64,000 nt of DNA from positions 22,687 to 86,686 of the forward strand of contig CAYGUA010000025.1 of assembly GCA_964353015.1 (NCBI GenBank), in the 5' to 3' direction. Position numbers and translations under genes: made by a program. Under the pieces are notes generated by a model, which had not been told where the DNA came from, did no database searches, and saw only the letters and a program-made list of their open reading frames with translations. The DNA comes from JAMZMI01 sp964353015 (lineage in GTDB: Bacteria > Bacteroidota > Bacteroidia > Cytophagales > Cyclobacteriaceae). Position 1 is the stretch's first letter, and every line of letters begins with the position of its first letter. Positions 50,778 to 59,841 of the stretch are shown here, piece after piece.

Positions 50778-50981
50778 TTACAATTTCGTTTTATTTCCTA
50801 ACATGCCCTTTACCAGACCTACGAGAGATTTGGATCCTGTTTTAAGGTAAATATTTTTCCGATGAGATTCAACAGTTTTTTCACTAATGTGAAGTATTTG
50901 TGAAATCTCATGAGAAGTCTTTTCCTGTAAGATCAAGTTGACGATCTCCGTTTCCCTGTTTGTCAGTTTGAAATTGGGCAT
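50778..50981 (-). CDS. Stand-alone LuxR/GerE-type DNA-binding protein
   Basis: The 67-residue protein consists of little more than a GerE HTH: LTNRETEIVNLILQEKTSHEISQILHISEKTVESHRKNIYLKTGSKSLVGL. The Glu-Thr-Glu-Ile start and the recognition helix with KTVESHRKNI are complete. No receiver or sensor domain is attached, and no in-frame extension upstream is apparent. Its sequence resembles the HTH of the response regulator 144 nt upstream (VGL ending shared), suggesting a partial duplication. It could compete with that regulator at shared sites or act as a minimal regulator of the secreted-protein gene next to it. Confidence 0.8.
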   Translation of the reverse strand: MPNFKLTNRETEIVNLILQEKTSHEISQILHISEKTVESHRKNIYLKTGSKSLVGLVKGMLGNKTKL

Positions 50982-51124
50982 GATGCATTCTTTTCATCAA
51001 AGTTGAAGAACCCACCAACCAAAATCATCAGGAGATTTGAGTATTTTCAAGTAGGGAAATCCCCTTAAATGTTTTTAACTAGTTGAAAACGTGAAGGTTA
51101 GACAAGGTAATCTCGAGGATTGGG

Positions 51125-51760
51125 CTAATTGGTCAGCTGGTGGTGGATGGCAAATTTGGTAAGTCCGACTAGTGTAGTGGTATTGGTCTTACGAAAAATA
51201 TTGGTCTTATGCGCTTCAACGGTCTTTTCTGAAATAAAGAGTTTTTCCGCTATTTTTTTCGAAGTATATTCATCTGCAATCAAGGCAATTATTTCCTTCT
51301 CACGATCACTTAGCAGCTCAACTAATGATGGATTACGCACATTATCGATGAGCATCCTCGTTACTGAAGGACTCACATAAGCTTCACCGGCTAATACATT
51401 CCCAATTGCCCCAATAAGTTCTTCATGAGTGGCCTTTTTTAAGACATACCCATCCACACCAGCCTTAAGCATATCCTTGACTATATGTTTTTCCTCATGC
51501 ATACTCAATGCAATTATTTTTTTATCAGGAAATTTTTTTTTGATAACCATTACTAATTCAGGTCCTTTGAAATCTGGCAAACTGATGTCGGTAATGATAA
51601 TATCAATGTCTCGGGTATTGGATTCAAGATGATTCAAACCTGATTTACCATTCTCAGCTTTGGCTACTACATGATACATTTCAGTTCGTTCTAGCAATTC
51701 TTCCACTCCATCTATCAGGATCATGTGGTCATCGATCAATAATACGCCTATCCTATCCAT
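51125..51760 (-). CDS. NarL/FixJ-family response regulator
   Basis: The 211-residue protein has a receiver domain (about 1-120) with the acidic pocket in VLLIDDH and phospho-acceptor Asp in IIITDISLPDFKG, Thr/Ser and Lys in IALSMHE and VLKKATH. A LuxR-type HTH follows (about 145-205: LSDREKEIIALIADEYTSKKIAEKLFISEKTVEAHKTNIFRKT). Its ATG directly follows the stop of the histidine kinase gene, so the pair form a two-component system. Target genes are unknown, but the stand-alone HTH gene downstream is a candidate. Confidence 0.95.
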   Translation of the reverse strand: MDRIGVLLIDDHMILIDGVEELLERTEMYHVVAKAENGKSGLNHLESNTRDIDIIITDISLPDFKGPELVMVIKKKFPDKKIIALSMHEEKHIVKDMLKAGVDGYVLKKATHEELIGAIGNVLAGEAYVSPSVTRMLIDNVRNPSLVELLSDREKEIIALIADEYTSKKIAEKLFISEKTVEAHKTNIFRKTNTTTLVGLTKFAIHHQLTN

Positions 51761-53665
51761 TTAAGCAGCGATTTTCCTAATTGTTGAAAATGGAATATTG
51801 AGTAAAAAAGTGGTTCCCTTACGACCTAATGCAGAATCTATCTCCACATCACCTTTCAAAAGGTCCAATCGAGAATAAATGTTCCTCCATCCATTTCCTT
51901 TTGATTCTGTTAATAATTTGGCATCAAATCCATCGCCATTATCTTCAATAATGATACTTACATAATCCTCCAATGAAGTCAAACTGATATTGACTTGAGT
52001 AGCGTTGGCATATTTTATAATATTATTTGCAATCTCTTGTACAATGCGATATGTCGCAATTTGAGCAGTTTGATCAAGCTCCATACCTTGATCAAATTGA
52101 TTCAATACGAACCTAATTTTTCGGGTTTGATTTAGCTGACTTACAAGCTCATCAAGGGCAGGAATCAATCCTTTGTCCAAAAGAGTCTTCGGCATGAGAT
52201 TGAATGCTATTTCCTTTAATGAACCATACATACTATCTAAGATTTCATTAGATCGATCCCGAAGTTCTGTGCTTTGATTTGTAATCAACCTGAGTGCAGA
52301 GATTAGTTGTCCAAAATTATCATGAAGATCCATTGCAAATCTTTTTCTTTCCTCCTCCTGTGAATTGATCACCGCATTAGTCTGTTCCGTTTTGAGTCTT
52401 GCTTTCTCTTTTTCTAGTTTTAGCTGATTCAAATATTGCGATCTTTTGTAAATCCATATACCAAGGCCAACCAATACCAATACCAATAGAGCGAGAAATG
52501 CAAGAAAAGCCTGATTGCGTTGAATCACAGCTGCCTGGAGCAGGTTTTCCTTATTAAGAAGATCTATTTGCTGCTGTTTTTTTTCTGTGTCATATTGGAT
52601 ATTTAGCTCATTTACCTTGCTGACATTTGATTCATTAATTAATGAATCATTTAGTTCATGATATTGTCTATAATATGCCAAGGCGGACCTATAATCCTGA
52701 CTTTGAGAAGCTAAGTCAGCCAAGCTGCTGTAAATTTTCTTTTTTAAATGTTTGTCTTTGACTTCCTTAGCTAATTCCAGAGAAGTTTGCAAGGTCTTAG
52801 TCGATTTGTCAAAATCCCTTATAGCCAAATAGGACCTTCCTTTGTTATAAGTCGCTTCAGCCATTCCCCTGCGATTAGGAACTTTTTGGTAGACTTCAAT
52901 GGCCTGATCATAATATTGCAATGCCTCAAAAAATCTTTCTTTCTCTTCTAATCCAGCTGCTATATTATTAATTGCATTGGCCATTCCAAGCAAATTATTA
53001 ATGGCTGTATGAAGAGCTAATGCCTTCTTATCACATTCCAATGTCATTTCTGTTTCACCAATCTCGTAATAGCTAGCACCCATATTGGTATAAGAACTAG
53101 CTATTTGAAGTGTATCTTTTAATTTGATAGATTCAAGGTTGAATAATTTAAAATACTTCAATGCCTCTAGGTAATCTCCCTGATAATAATAGACTTGCCC
53201 GAGATTGTTGTAACATCTAGGAATGGATACAATAGCTCCGGAATCATGATCCGCCTGTAGTTCAAAGATTTTTAACGCATTCAAAATTTTTTCTGTCGCC
53301 AGTTCAAACTCTCCCTTATTGACATGGATCATTCCCTGATTTAAGTTCACTGTAGCTATTTGCATTGAATCTTTCAGAGTTTTATTTATTTCCAATGCTT
53401 TTTCAAAATAATAATTTGAAGAGTCATAGATGGATTGGCGATGAAAAGTAGCACCAATGAATATGTATGCCTTGCCAATACCCCATTGATATTGATTTGA
53501 TTCGGAATATTTGAGAAGTTCATTTGAGACTTTCCGTGCGCTATCCGGGTATATCAAAATTGATCTGACTTGCAATACAAAATTATCAATGACAGTAGAA
53601 TCTAACTGGCCAAATGAATACAGAGTCATCAGGCAAAATAGAAAAATCAGCTTATAACTTTTCAT
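51761..53665 (-). CDS. TPR-containing sensor histidine kinase (HisKA_3 type)
   Basis: The ATG at 53665 gives about 634 residues and a normal signal peptide (MKSYKLIFLFCLMTLYSFGQ); an in-frame ATG at 53707 would add 14 residues. About seven TPR units fill the periplasmic part (about 40-350). A coiled coil, one membrane helix (about 385-405), and the DHp helix with FAMDLHDNFGQLISALRLI and catalytic His follow. HATPase comes last (YRIVQEIANNIIKYANA, IIEDNGDGFD). TPR-kinase/NarL pairs like this are common in Bacteroidota. The signal it reads is unknown. It is divergent from nothing; the HTTM gene lies upstream on the same strand 62 nt away. Confidence 0.93.
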   Translation of the reverse strand: MKSYKLIFLFCLMTLYSFGQLDSTVIDNFVLQVRSILIYPDSARKVSNELLKYSESNQYQWGIGKAYIFIGATFHRQSIYDSSNYYFEKALEINKTLKDSMQIATVNLNQGMIHVNKGEFELATEKILNALKIFELQADHDSGAIVSIPRCYNNLGQVYYYQGDYLEALKYFKLFNLESIKLKDTLQIASSYTNMGASYYEIGETEMTLECDKKALALHTAINNLLGMANAINNIAAGLEEKERFFEALQYYDQAIEVYQKVPNRRGMAEATYNKGRSYLAIRDFDKSTKTLQTSLELAKEVKDKHLKKKIYSSLADLASQSQDYRSALAYYRQYHELNDSLINESNVSKVNELNIQYDTEKKQQQIDLLNKENLLQAAVIQRNQAFLAFLALLVLVLVGLGIWIYKRSQYLNQLKLEKEKARLKTEQTNAVINSQEEERKRFAMDLHDNFGQLISALRLITNQSTELRDRSNEILDSMYGSLKEIAFNLMPKTLLDKGLIPALDELVSQLNQTRKIRFVLNQFDQGMELDQTAQIATYRIVQEIANNIIKYANATQVNISLTSLEDYVSIIIEDNGDGFDAKLLTESKGNGWRNIYSRLDLLKGDVEIDSALGRKGTTFLLNIPFSTIRKIAA

Positions 53666-53769
53666 AGGCGATTTGATGATATACATACAAATTACAGAGA
53701 ATATCAATATTAGGCAATGATGGCTAGTGAAGGTATTGGTTATTCCCGCAGAAAAAATATTGAAGTTCC

Positions 53770-55227
53770 CTACTCGATTTGTTTCAATTCAAACTTTTTG
53801 ATTTTCAGACAATCCGAATATCGTCTGTCAGGTAAGATTTGTTCTTCCAAATACCAATATGTCGCACTTACGATTTTACTATTTGGCTCATGTGACTCAT
53901 TCCACTTGTTGCTTAAGTATAGAATCAACTGTTTTTGATAATAGATATTATCGCGGATTCTTCCAATAAACTTTCTTTGGCGATGGGTTTTATATTCTTC
54001 CGAGACAACCTGTGGCTTTTCCCAATTCAAGGGCCATTCTTGTTTTAATAAATCAATCGATTCACCATCAGCCAGTGTAGCTTCAATCACATACCAACCA
54101 TCGGAAGTAGCTGGGCCTGTGAATACGCGCCATCCCTGATCGAGATAAAGCTTCTCAATTAAAAAATCAAATGGCTTGATTTTCACAAAGGAATGATCAT
54201 TCAAATCGAAATTGTGGTATATGTTGAGTGTGATGGCCAGCACTCCAAAGCATTGGATGGTAAGGGATCTCCAACTATTTTTCTTAAAAAGCAAGCCGAT
54301 GAGTCCATTTGATTGATTTTGAGCATCAACGTTTTTCAACCCCGCTGTTTGTGGAAGATATTTATCCCAAATAAATGAAGGAATCAAGGCAATCCATGCG
54401 ACAATGGCCACAAGTGGAAATATGCCAAGCTCCATAAATAAGAATAAACCAAAATGAAAAGATATAAACAGAACCACAGCTATCAATCGATATAATTGCG
54501 TTCTGCTTGAAAATAACAAAAGAAACCATCCGAAACGCTCAAGCAGTAATGTGAAGTAGGTAAGTAACGTCATGACGAAAGGTGTATTCAACAGATATTT
54601 GGATGTTGATTTCGCATAAGTGTGAGACATCATGGTGTAGTATATCCCTTGACCGGAATGCCAGATTTTAGTGAATTTGGCCCAGCCAGAAACGGCGTAC
54701 AGGATGATCAATTGAAAAATAAAGGCTAAAGTCCATGCCGAATAATAATTGTCTTCAACCTTGGTTGTCCACTTTTTGAACAATAGAGCATCGGCAGAAA
54801 ACCGTGCACCAATTGGTAAAAAAATGGAGATGAACATGATCAATCGTAATAACGTGTCCCCATCATTCAGCACATAGGTGTTGCGAGCATGAAGTGAAAT
54901 GAGCAAAAACCAGCAAATCGGTTGTACGACAGGCGTCAAAAATCCGATGATCAGCAACACCGCAAAACAAGCTGCAATCCAAAATAATAATGTAATATAT
55001 TCTGCTTCGCCTGAAAATGTGTGCAGCGACAAATGATTGAGCCAAACAAAACCAGGCTTGATCTGAAACACTCCTTCATTCGTATAGAATAGCTCCAAAT
55101 GTTTAGCCCGAATATATAAATCAAGCAGGATAGTTAGACCCAGCATGATCCTGAATACTCCCAGAGATCGGGTATCCAGTGTAATCAGTTTTGCAAATTT
55201 TGATGCGCGTTGATGCGAGATTTTCAT
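53770..55227 (-). CDS. HTTM-domain integral membrane protein
   Basis: The 485-residue protein has eight or more hydrophobic spans. The first (SLGVFRIMLGLTILLDLYIR) and the following FYTNEGVFQ, HARNTYVLNDGDTLLRLIMFISIFLP and WHSGQGIYYTMM segments are typical of the horizontally transferred transmembrane domain family, related to vitamin K-dependent gamma-carboxylase. The Lys/His residues of the true carboxylases cannot be judged here, and bacterial members are uncharacterised. The last 110 residues form a soluble domain (WRVFTGPATSDGWYVIEATL). Its 5' end lies back to back with the TetR gene, about 90 bp apart. Confidence 0.82.
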   Translation of the reverse strand: MKISHQRASKFAKLITLDTRSLGVFRIMLGLTILLDLYIRAKHLELFYTNEGVFQIKPGFVWLNHLSLHTFSGEAEYITLLFWIAACFAVLLIIGFLTPVVQPICWFLLISLHARNTYVLNDGDTLLRLIMFISIFLPIGARFSADALLFKKWTTKVEDNYYSAWTLAFIFQLIILYAVSGWAKFTKIWHSGQGIYYTMMSHTYAKSTSKYLLNTPFVMTLLTYFTLLLERFGWFLLLFSSRTQLYRLIAVVLFISFHFGLFLFMELGIFPLVAIVAWIALIPSFIWDKYLPQTAGLKNVDAQNQSNGLIGLLFKKNSWRSLTIQCFGVLAITLNIYHNFDLNDHSFVKIKPFDFLIEKLYLDQGWRVFTGPATSDGWYVIEATLADGESIDLLKQEWPLNWEKPQVVSEEYKTHRQRKFIGRIRDNIYYQKQLILYLSNKWNESHEPNSKIVSATYWYLEEQILPDRRYSDCLKIKKFELKQIE

Positions 55228-55285
55228 GGCCTGAAATAAAATGGCTAATAAACTTAAGCCAATCGAAAGTTCTTAATAAATATTG

Positions 55286-55315
55286 TAACTTTATAATTGA
55301 CCTACCGTTCAGTCA
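55286..55315 (+). promoter_or_regulatory. Candidate TetR operator and -7 element
   Basis: The 18-bp imperfect palindrome TGACCTACCGTTCAGTCA (55298-55315, 12 of 18 positions symmetrical) lies 4 bp before the TetR start. TAACTTTA (55286-55293), a near-match to TAnnTTTG, is just upstream, so a TetR dimer bound there would block the transcription start. Confidence 0.5.
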
Positions 55316-55319
55316 TAAA

Positions 55320-55895
55320 ATGAGTCCAAGAACACCCAAGCAATTTGAAGCAATCAGAGAGGCATCAGTCACTAAGATATTGGACTCAGCACTTGAATTA
55401 TTTGGATCCACTGGATATGAGAATACATCCATGGCATTAATCGCCAAAAATGCAGGCGTTTCAAAGGGCCTTATTTACAATTATTTCGATAGTAAGGAAG
55501 AGTTACTCAAAGCCTTGATGGATCAACTTTCAGCTATAGGTGATGATCTGGTCAAAGACATGATCACTGACGATCCTAAAGCGACGCTTCAAAATTTCCT
55601 GACTTTTATATTTAAATGGCTCAAAGAAAATGAAAAAATGAATCGATTGATTTTTAGCCTGACACTTCAGGTTGAAAGATTTGACTTCATTCATAACATG
55701 GCGAATGCCAAAATGAAGGAGTATGTCATTCTTTTGGAGCATTTGTTGGAACAAATGGAATTCACTGATCATAAAACCGAAGCACGCATTTTGGCAACCC
55801 TATTTGATGGAATTGCCATTCAATATTTGGTGTTGAAAGAGGATTATCCAATGGATGAAATAGAAGCCATGCTCATAAAAAAATATTGCTCCTGA
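55320..55895 (+). CDS. TetR/AcrR-family transcriptional regulator
   Basis: The start chosen is ATG 55320, giving 191 residues beginning MSPRTPKQFEAIREASV; a longer reading from 55191 would overlap the HTTM gene and add a sequence foreign to the family. The HTH (about 12-58) shows ALELFGSTGYENTSMALIAKNAGVSKGLIYNYFDSKEELLKALM, a complete TetR motif. The C-terminal ligand domain is all helical. It leads the export-type operon 55938-60983 and probably represses it, releasing on ligand binding. The palindrome at 55298-55315 is a candidate operator. Confidence 0.93.
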   Translation: MSPRTPKQFEAIREASVTKILDSALELFGSTGYENTSMALIAKNAGVSKGLIYNYFDSKEELLKALMDQLSAIGDDLVKDMITDDPKATLQNFLTFIFKWLKENEKMNRLIFSLTLQVERFDFIHNMANAKMKEYVILLEHLLEQMEFTDHKTEARILATLFDGIAIQYLVLKEDYPMDEIEAMLIKKYCS

Positions 55896-55937
55896 TTATT
55901 CAGGATATTTTAATAAAGGATTTAAAATGTGACCTAA

Positions 55938-56681
55938 ATGAAAAATATTTTCACCTTATTAATACTCCCTCTTTCATTCCTGTTGGCGCAAGCACAAAGT
56001 GCAAAGGAAATCGTAGACAAGTCCAATCAAAACATGCAGGGAGAGACCAATGAATCTGTGATGATCATGCAGATCGTTCGACCAGAATGGACCCGCGAAA
56101 TTTCTATGAAAAGCTGGGCTAAAGGTAGTGATTACAGCCTCGTTCTGATCACGGCACCAGCTCGTGATCAAGGAGCTGCTTTTCTGAAAAGAAAGCAAGA
56201 ACTATGGAACTGGCAGCCAACTATCAACCGGGTGATAAAAATGCCCCCATCTATGATGATGCAATCCTGGATGGGCTCAGATTTCACCAATGATGATTTG
56301 GTAAAACAATCTTCCATTGTGGATGATTACACCCATAAAATTTTGAAGGATACCGCTATTGACAATCGCAATGTCTGGAAACTTGAATTAATACCGCGGA
56401 AAGAGGCGGCTGTAGTTTGGGGAAAACTTGAAGTATACATAGACAAACAAGATTATTTACAGCTTTTGGTAAAGTATTATGATGAAGATGACTTTCTCAT
56501 CAATACCATGATCATGTCAGATATTAAGGCAATGGGAGGTCGACTCATTCCAGCTAGAATGGAAGTGATCCCAGCCGAAAATCCCGAACAGAAAACCGTG
56601 ATTCTATATGAAAGCCTGAAATTTAACATCCCCATTGATGACAATTTCTTTTCGCTACAAAACATGAAAAGGATTAGATAA
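55938..56681 (+). CDS. LolA-like outer-membrane lipoprotein-sorting protein
   Basis: The 247-residue protein has a signal peptide (about 1-20, ending LLAQAQS). The sequence KEIVDKSNQNMQGETNESVMIMQIVRPEWTREISMKSWAKGSDYSLVLITAPARDQGAAFLKR, an open beta-sheet with hydrophobic face, and the later MGSDFTNDDLVKQSSIVDDYTHKIL match the outer-membrane lipoprotein-sorting family that shares the LolA/LolB fold. It would be a periplasmic carrier of a lipid or lipoprotein. The next three genes encode an ABC transporter of the LolCDE/MacB class. The cargo is unknown. Confidence 0.87.
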   Translation: MKNIFTLLILPLSFLLAQAQSAKEIVDKSNQNMQGETNESVMIMQIVRPEWTREISMKSWAKGSDYSLVLITAPARDQGAAFLKRKQELWNWQPTINRVIKMPPSMMMQSWMGSDFTNDDLVKQSSIVDDYTHKILKDTAIDNRNVWKLELIPRKEAAVVWGKLEVYIDKQDYLQLLVKYYDEDDFLINTMIMSDIKAMGGRLIPARMEVIPAENPEQKTVILYESLKFNIPIDDNFFSLQNMKRIR

Positions 56682-56692
56682 ACCAAGATCAA

Positions 56693-57913
56693 ATGTATTT
56701 AACACTGGCCTGGAGAAATATCTGGAGAAACAAAAGACGAAGTTATATCACCATCGGGTCGATTACTTTCGCCGTGTTACTCGCATGCTCGATGAGATCA
56801 ATGCAGCTCGGATCGTACGATCGCATGGTGGAAAATGCTGCTCGATTTTATACAGGATATATCCAGGTACATCAGAATGGTTTTTGGGATGATAAATCCA
56901 TCGACAACAGCTTTGTTTATAACAAGATTCAGATAGATACCATCTCAGCTGTACAAGGAGTTGAAATAGTGGTTCCTCGGCTAGAATCTTTTGCATTGAT
57001 TTCCTTCGAACAAAAAACCAAAGGGGGATTGGTTATGGGAATTGATCCTGAGCTGGAAGACCAGCTTACGCGAGTCCGGGACAAAATAATCGCAGGAACA
57101 TATTTAGAAAGAAATGACCAATCCATCATGATTTCTGAAGGTCTGGCTGCTTACCTAAAAGCAGTTGTTGGCGACTCCATTGTATTAATTGGTCAAGGAT
57201 ATCATGGCGCCAATTCCGTAGGAATCTATCCAATCAAAGGGATCATGAAATTTCCTTCTCCTGCCCAAAACAATGGAACAATATATCTCCCAATCAAAGA
57301 AGCGCAATGGCTTTATGCTACTGAAAATCGACTAACCAGTCTGGCATTGGTTATCGATCAGGCCAAAAATACAGACAGAATAGTCGCTGATATTTCAAAC
57401 CGGGTAAATACTGAAGAACTAGAAGTAATGAGCTGGGAAACCATGATGCCTGATTTAGTTCAAGGCATAGAAGTGGACAATGTAAGTGGTCAATTGATGA
57501 TTTGGATCCTATATGCGGTTATCGGATTTGGCATGTTTGGCACGTTTCTCATGATGACCGCTGAGCGCATGTATGAGTTTGGTGTTTTGATATCCATCGG
57601 CATGAAGCGTGTCCAATTACAATTCACCATATTTTTGGAAATGCTCATCATGTCATCCATTGGTGTTTTTGTTGGTGTGGCTATCACACTTCCATTTTTA
57701 ATCTATTATTACCATCATCCAATATTTTTTACGGGAGAATCCGCAGAAGCAATAGAAAAATTTGGAGTAGAAGCTGCCTATTTTTTTTCACTACAACCAT
57801 CCATTTTTTATAGTCAGGCATGGGTCATTTTTGTGATGGCAGTGATCCTGGGATTGTATCCACTCATTGTTTTATTCCGCCTTAAGCCTGTCAAGGCGAT
57901 GCGAGGCGCATAA
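56693..57913 (+). CDS. FtsX-like ABC transporter permease (first)
   Basis: The 406-residue protein has an N-terminal membrane helix after LAWRNIWRNKRRSYITIG, a periplasmic MacB-like core domain (about 45-260), and three C-terminal membrane helices starting near LMIWILYAVIGFGMFGTFLMM. The TAERMYEFGVLISIGMKR motif is the coupling region typical of LolC/LolE and MacB permeases. It pairs with the next gene to form the membrane part of a lipoprotein- or lipid-extracting ABC transporter. It starts 11 nt after the LolA-like gene. Confidence 0.92.
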   Translation: MYLTLAWRNIWRNKRRSYITIGSITFAVLLACSMRSMQLGSYDRMVENAARFYTGYIQVHQNGFWDDKSIDNSFVYNKIQIDTISAVQGVEIVVPRLESFALISFEQKTKGGLVMGIDPELEDQLTRVRDKIIAGTYLERNDQSIMISEGLAAYLKAVVGDSIVLIGQGYHGANSVGIYPIKGIMKFPSPAQNNGTIYLPIKEAQWLYATENRLTSLALVIDQAKNTDRIVADISNRVNTEELEVMSWETMMPDLVQGIEVDNVSGQLMIWILYAVIGFGMFGTFLMMTAERMYEFGVLISIGMKRVQLQFTIFLEMLIMSSIGVFVGVAITLPFLIYYYHHPIFFTGESAEAIEKFGVEAAYFFSLQPSIFYSQAWVIFVMAVILGLYPLIVLFRLKPVKAMRGA

Positions 57914-57925
57914 TCGAAAGATATT

Positions 57926-59140
57926 ATGGTCATTGTTTTAGCATGGAGAAACATTTGGAGAAACAAGGGAAGAAGCCTTGTGGTCATGGGGTCAATTGTG
58001 GTCGGCATCTGGGCATTGATCTTTGCCAATGGATTTATGAATGGATTCATGATTGGCTACATGGCCGAAATCATCAACCACGATGTATCCAATTTGCAAA
58101 TACATAATCCCGATTTTAAAACGGATTTTGATGTGACATTTTCTTTAAAAAATGGCAAAGAAAAAGCATTGGAAATAGAAAACTGGAATGGTATAAAAGC
58201 CGTAACTACACGCACCCTGGTCAATGGAATGATCGCCTCTCCAAGAAAGGCAGCTGGGGTACAAATCAGGGGTATTGATGTTGCCAAAGAATCACAAGTC
58301 ACTAGATTAGATTCCTTGATTTCCGAAGGTTCCTTTTTTCAGAACATCGATCGAAATCCCATTGTCATAGGTAATAAACTGGCCGAAGAACTGAAGGTGA
58401 AGGTTAGATCAAAAGTTGTTTTGACCTTCAATGACTCCAGCGGAACCATATCATCAGCTGCCTTTCGTGTTGATGGAATTGTCAAGAGCTCATCCTTAAA
58501 CATTAGCAAAGAATACGCTTTTATTCGGCAAGATGACCTGACACGTATTCTTGGAATGAAAGGTCAGATCCATGAAATCGCGATACTGACAGATCCACAT
58601 TTTGATGAATCCCTGATCGTAACAAACTATCAAAATAAATATCCAGATGATCTGATCGAAACCTGGAAGGAAATTGCTCCCGAACTTGCGCTCATGCAGG
58701 AAATGTATGGGAGTATGCTTTACGTTTTAATCATCATCATCATGCTGGCTCTTGTATTTGGGATCGTCAATACCATGCTTATGGCCGTCCTGGAAAGAAC
58801 CAAAGAGCTGGGCATGTTGATGGCAGTAGGCATGTCTAAGATCCGCGTGTATTTTCTAGTGATGCTCGAAACAATCTTTTTGGGAATTCTGAGTGCTCCA
58901 TTCGGACTGCTACTTGGATATTCGACAATCACACACTACGCCAACAACGGGGTGGATTTATCACAATATTCGGAAGGACTGGCATCCTTTGGTTACAGTT
59001 CCATCCTTTATCCATATGTCGAAAGTCAGGCTTATTACACCATTGTTATTGCTGTGGTTGTCACTGCCATTATTGGGGCTATTTATCCAGCGTGGAAAGC
59101 CATCAAACTCAGACCTGTTGAAGCCCTACATTCCCTTTGA
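57926..59140 (+). CDS. FtsX-like ABC transporter permease (second)
   Basis: The 404-residue protein has the same plan as the previous one: LAWRNIWRNKGRSLVVMGSIVVG at the N-terminus, a periplasmic core, and three helices starting at YVLIIIIMLALVFGIVNTMLMAVLERTKELGMLMAVGMSK. The conserved N-terminal LAWRNIWRNK is shared with its partner, which suggests that the two arose by duplication and form a heterodimer like LolC/LolE. It is 12 nt after the first permease and followed by the ATPase gene. Confidence 0.92.
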   Translation: MVIVLAWRNIWRNKGRSLVVMGSIVVGIWALIFANGFMNGFMIGYMAEIINHDVSNLQIHNPDFKTDFDVTFSLKNGKEKALEIENWNGIKAVTTRTLVNGMIASPRKAAGVQIRGIDVAKESQVTRLDSLISEGSFFQNIDRNPIVIGNKLAEELKVKVRSKVVLTFNDSSGTISSAAFRVDGIVKSSSLNISKEYAFIRQDDLTRILGMKGQIHEIAILTDPHFDESLIVTNYQNKYPDDLIETWKEIAPELALMQEMYGSMLYVLIIIIMLALVFGIVNTMLMAVLERTKELGMLMAVGMSKIRVYFLVMLETIFLGILSAPFGLLLGYSTITHYANNGVDLSQYSEGLASFGYSSILYPYVESQAYYTIVIAVVVTAIIGAIYPAWKAIKLRPVEALHSL

Positions 59141-59157
59141 ATAAAAACATAATCGCT

Positions 59158-59841
59158 ATGAGTGTTATAAAAACTGAAAACATCACCAAGATTTACAATC
59201 AGACTGTAGTGCCCGTCTATGCATTAAATGGGGTGAGTATTGAGATTGAAAAGGGAGAATTTACAGCCATCGTCGGCCCGTCTGGTTGCGGGAAAACTAC
59301 CCTACTAAATATTCTTGGAGGATTGGATTATCCTACCTCTGGTAAAGTTGAAATAGCCCATACCAACATCACAGAAATGAGCGATAACCAACTGATCAAC
59401 TTTAGATTGAAAAATATTGGGTTTGTCTTTCAGGCGTATAATCTGATTCCAGTGCTTACAACGTTGGAAAATGTGGAATTCATCATGCTCCTCCAGAAGC
59501 TTTCAAAAAAGGAAAGACATGCCAGATCAATGGAATTACTGACTCAAATGGGAATCGCTGAGAAAGCCAATCAGCGACCTTCACAGCTTTCTGGCGGGCA
59601 GCAGCAGCGTGTAGCAGTCGCCCGGGCGCTTGCCTCTAAGCCACAATTCATCCTTGCTGATGAACCTACAGCCAATCTCGATTCAAAATCAACTAATGAT
59701 CTACTAGACATCATGTCCGCCATGAATGAAGAAGAGGGGGCCACATTTGTATTCTCCACACACGATCAAAGAGTGATTGATAAGGCGCGGCGTGTAATTA
59801 CCCTTGAAGATGGGGCTGTTGTAAACGACGAACGTAAATGA
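59158..59841 (+). CDS. ABC transporter ATP-binding protein (LolD/MacB class)
   Basis: The ATG at 59158 gives 227 residues beginning MSVIKTENITKIY; the in-frame TTG at 59137 is less likely because it overlaps the permease gene. Walker A is GPSGCGKT (residues 40-47), the signature LSGGQQQRVAVARALA, Walker B FILADEPTANLDS, and the H-loop in FSTHDQ. This is the LolD/MacB-type ATPase that drives FtsX-like permeases. Its stop overlaps the start of the barrel gene as ATGA. Confidence 0.95.
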   Translation: MSVIKTENITKIYNQTVVPVYALNGVSIEIEKGEFTAIVGPSGCGKTTLLNILGGLDYPTSGKVEIAHTNITEMSDNQLINFRLKNIGFVFQAYNLIPVLTTLENVEFIMLLQKLSKKERHARSMELLTQMGIAEKANQRPSQLSGGQQQRVAVARALASKPQFILADEPTANLDSKSTNDLLDIMSAMNEEEGATFVFSTHDQRVIDKARRVITLEDGAVVNDERK

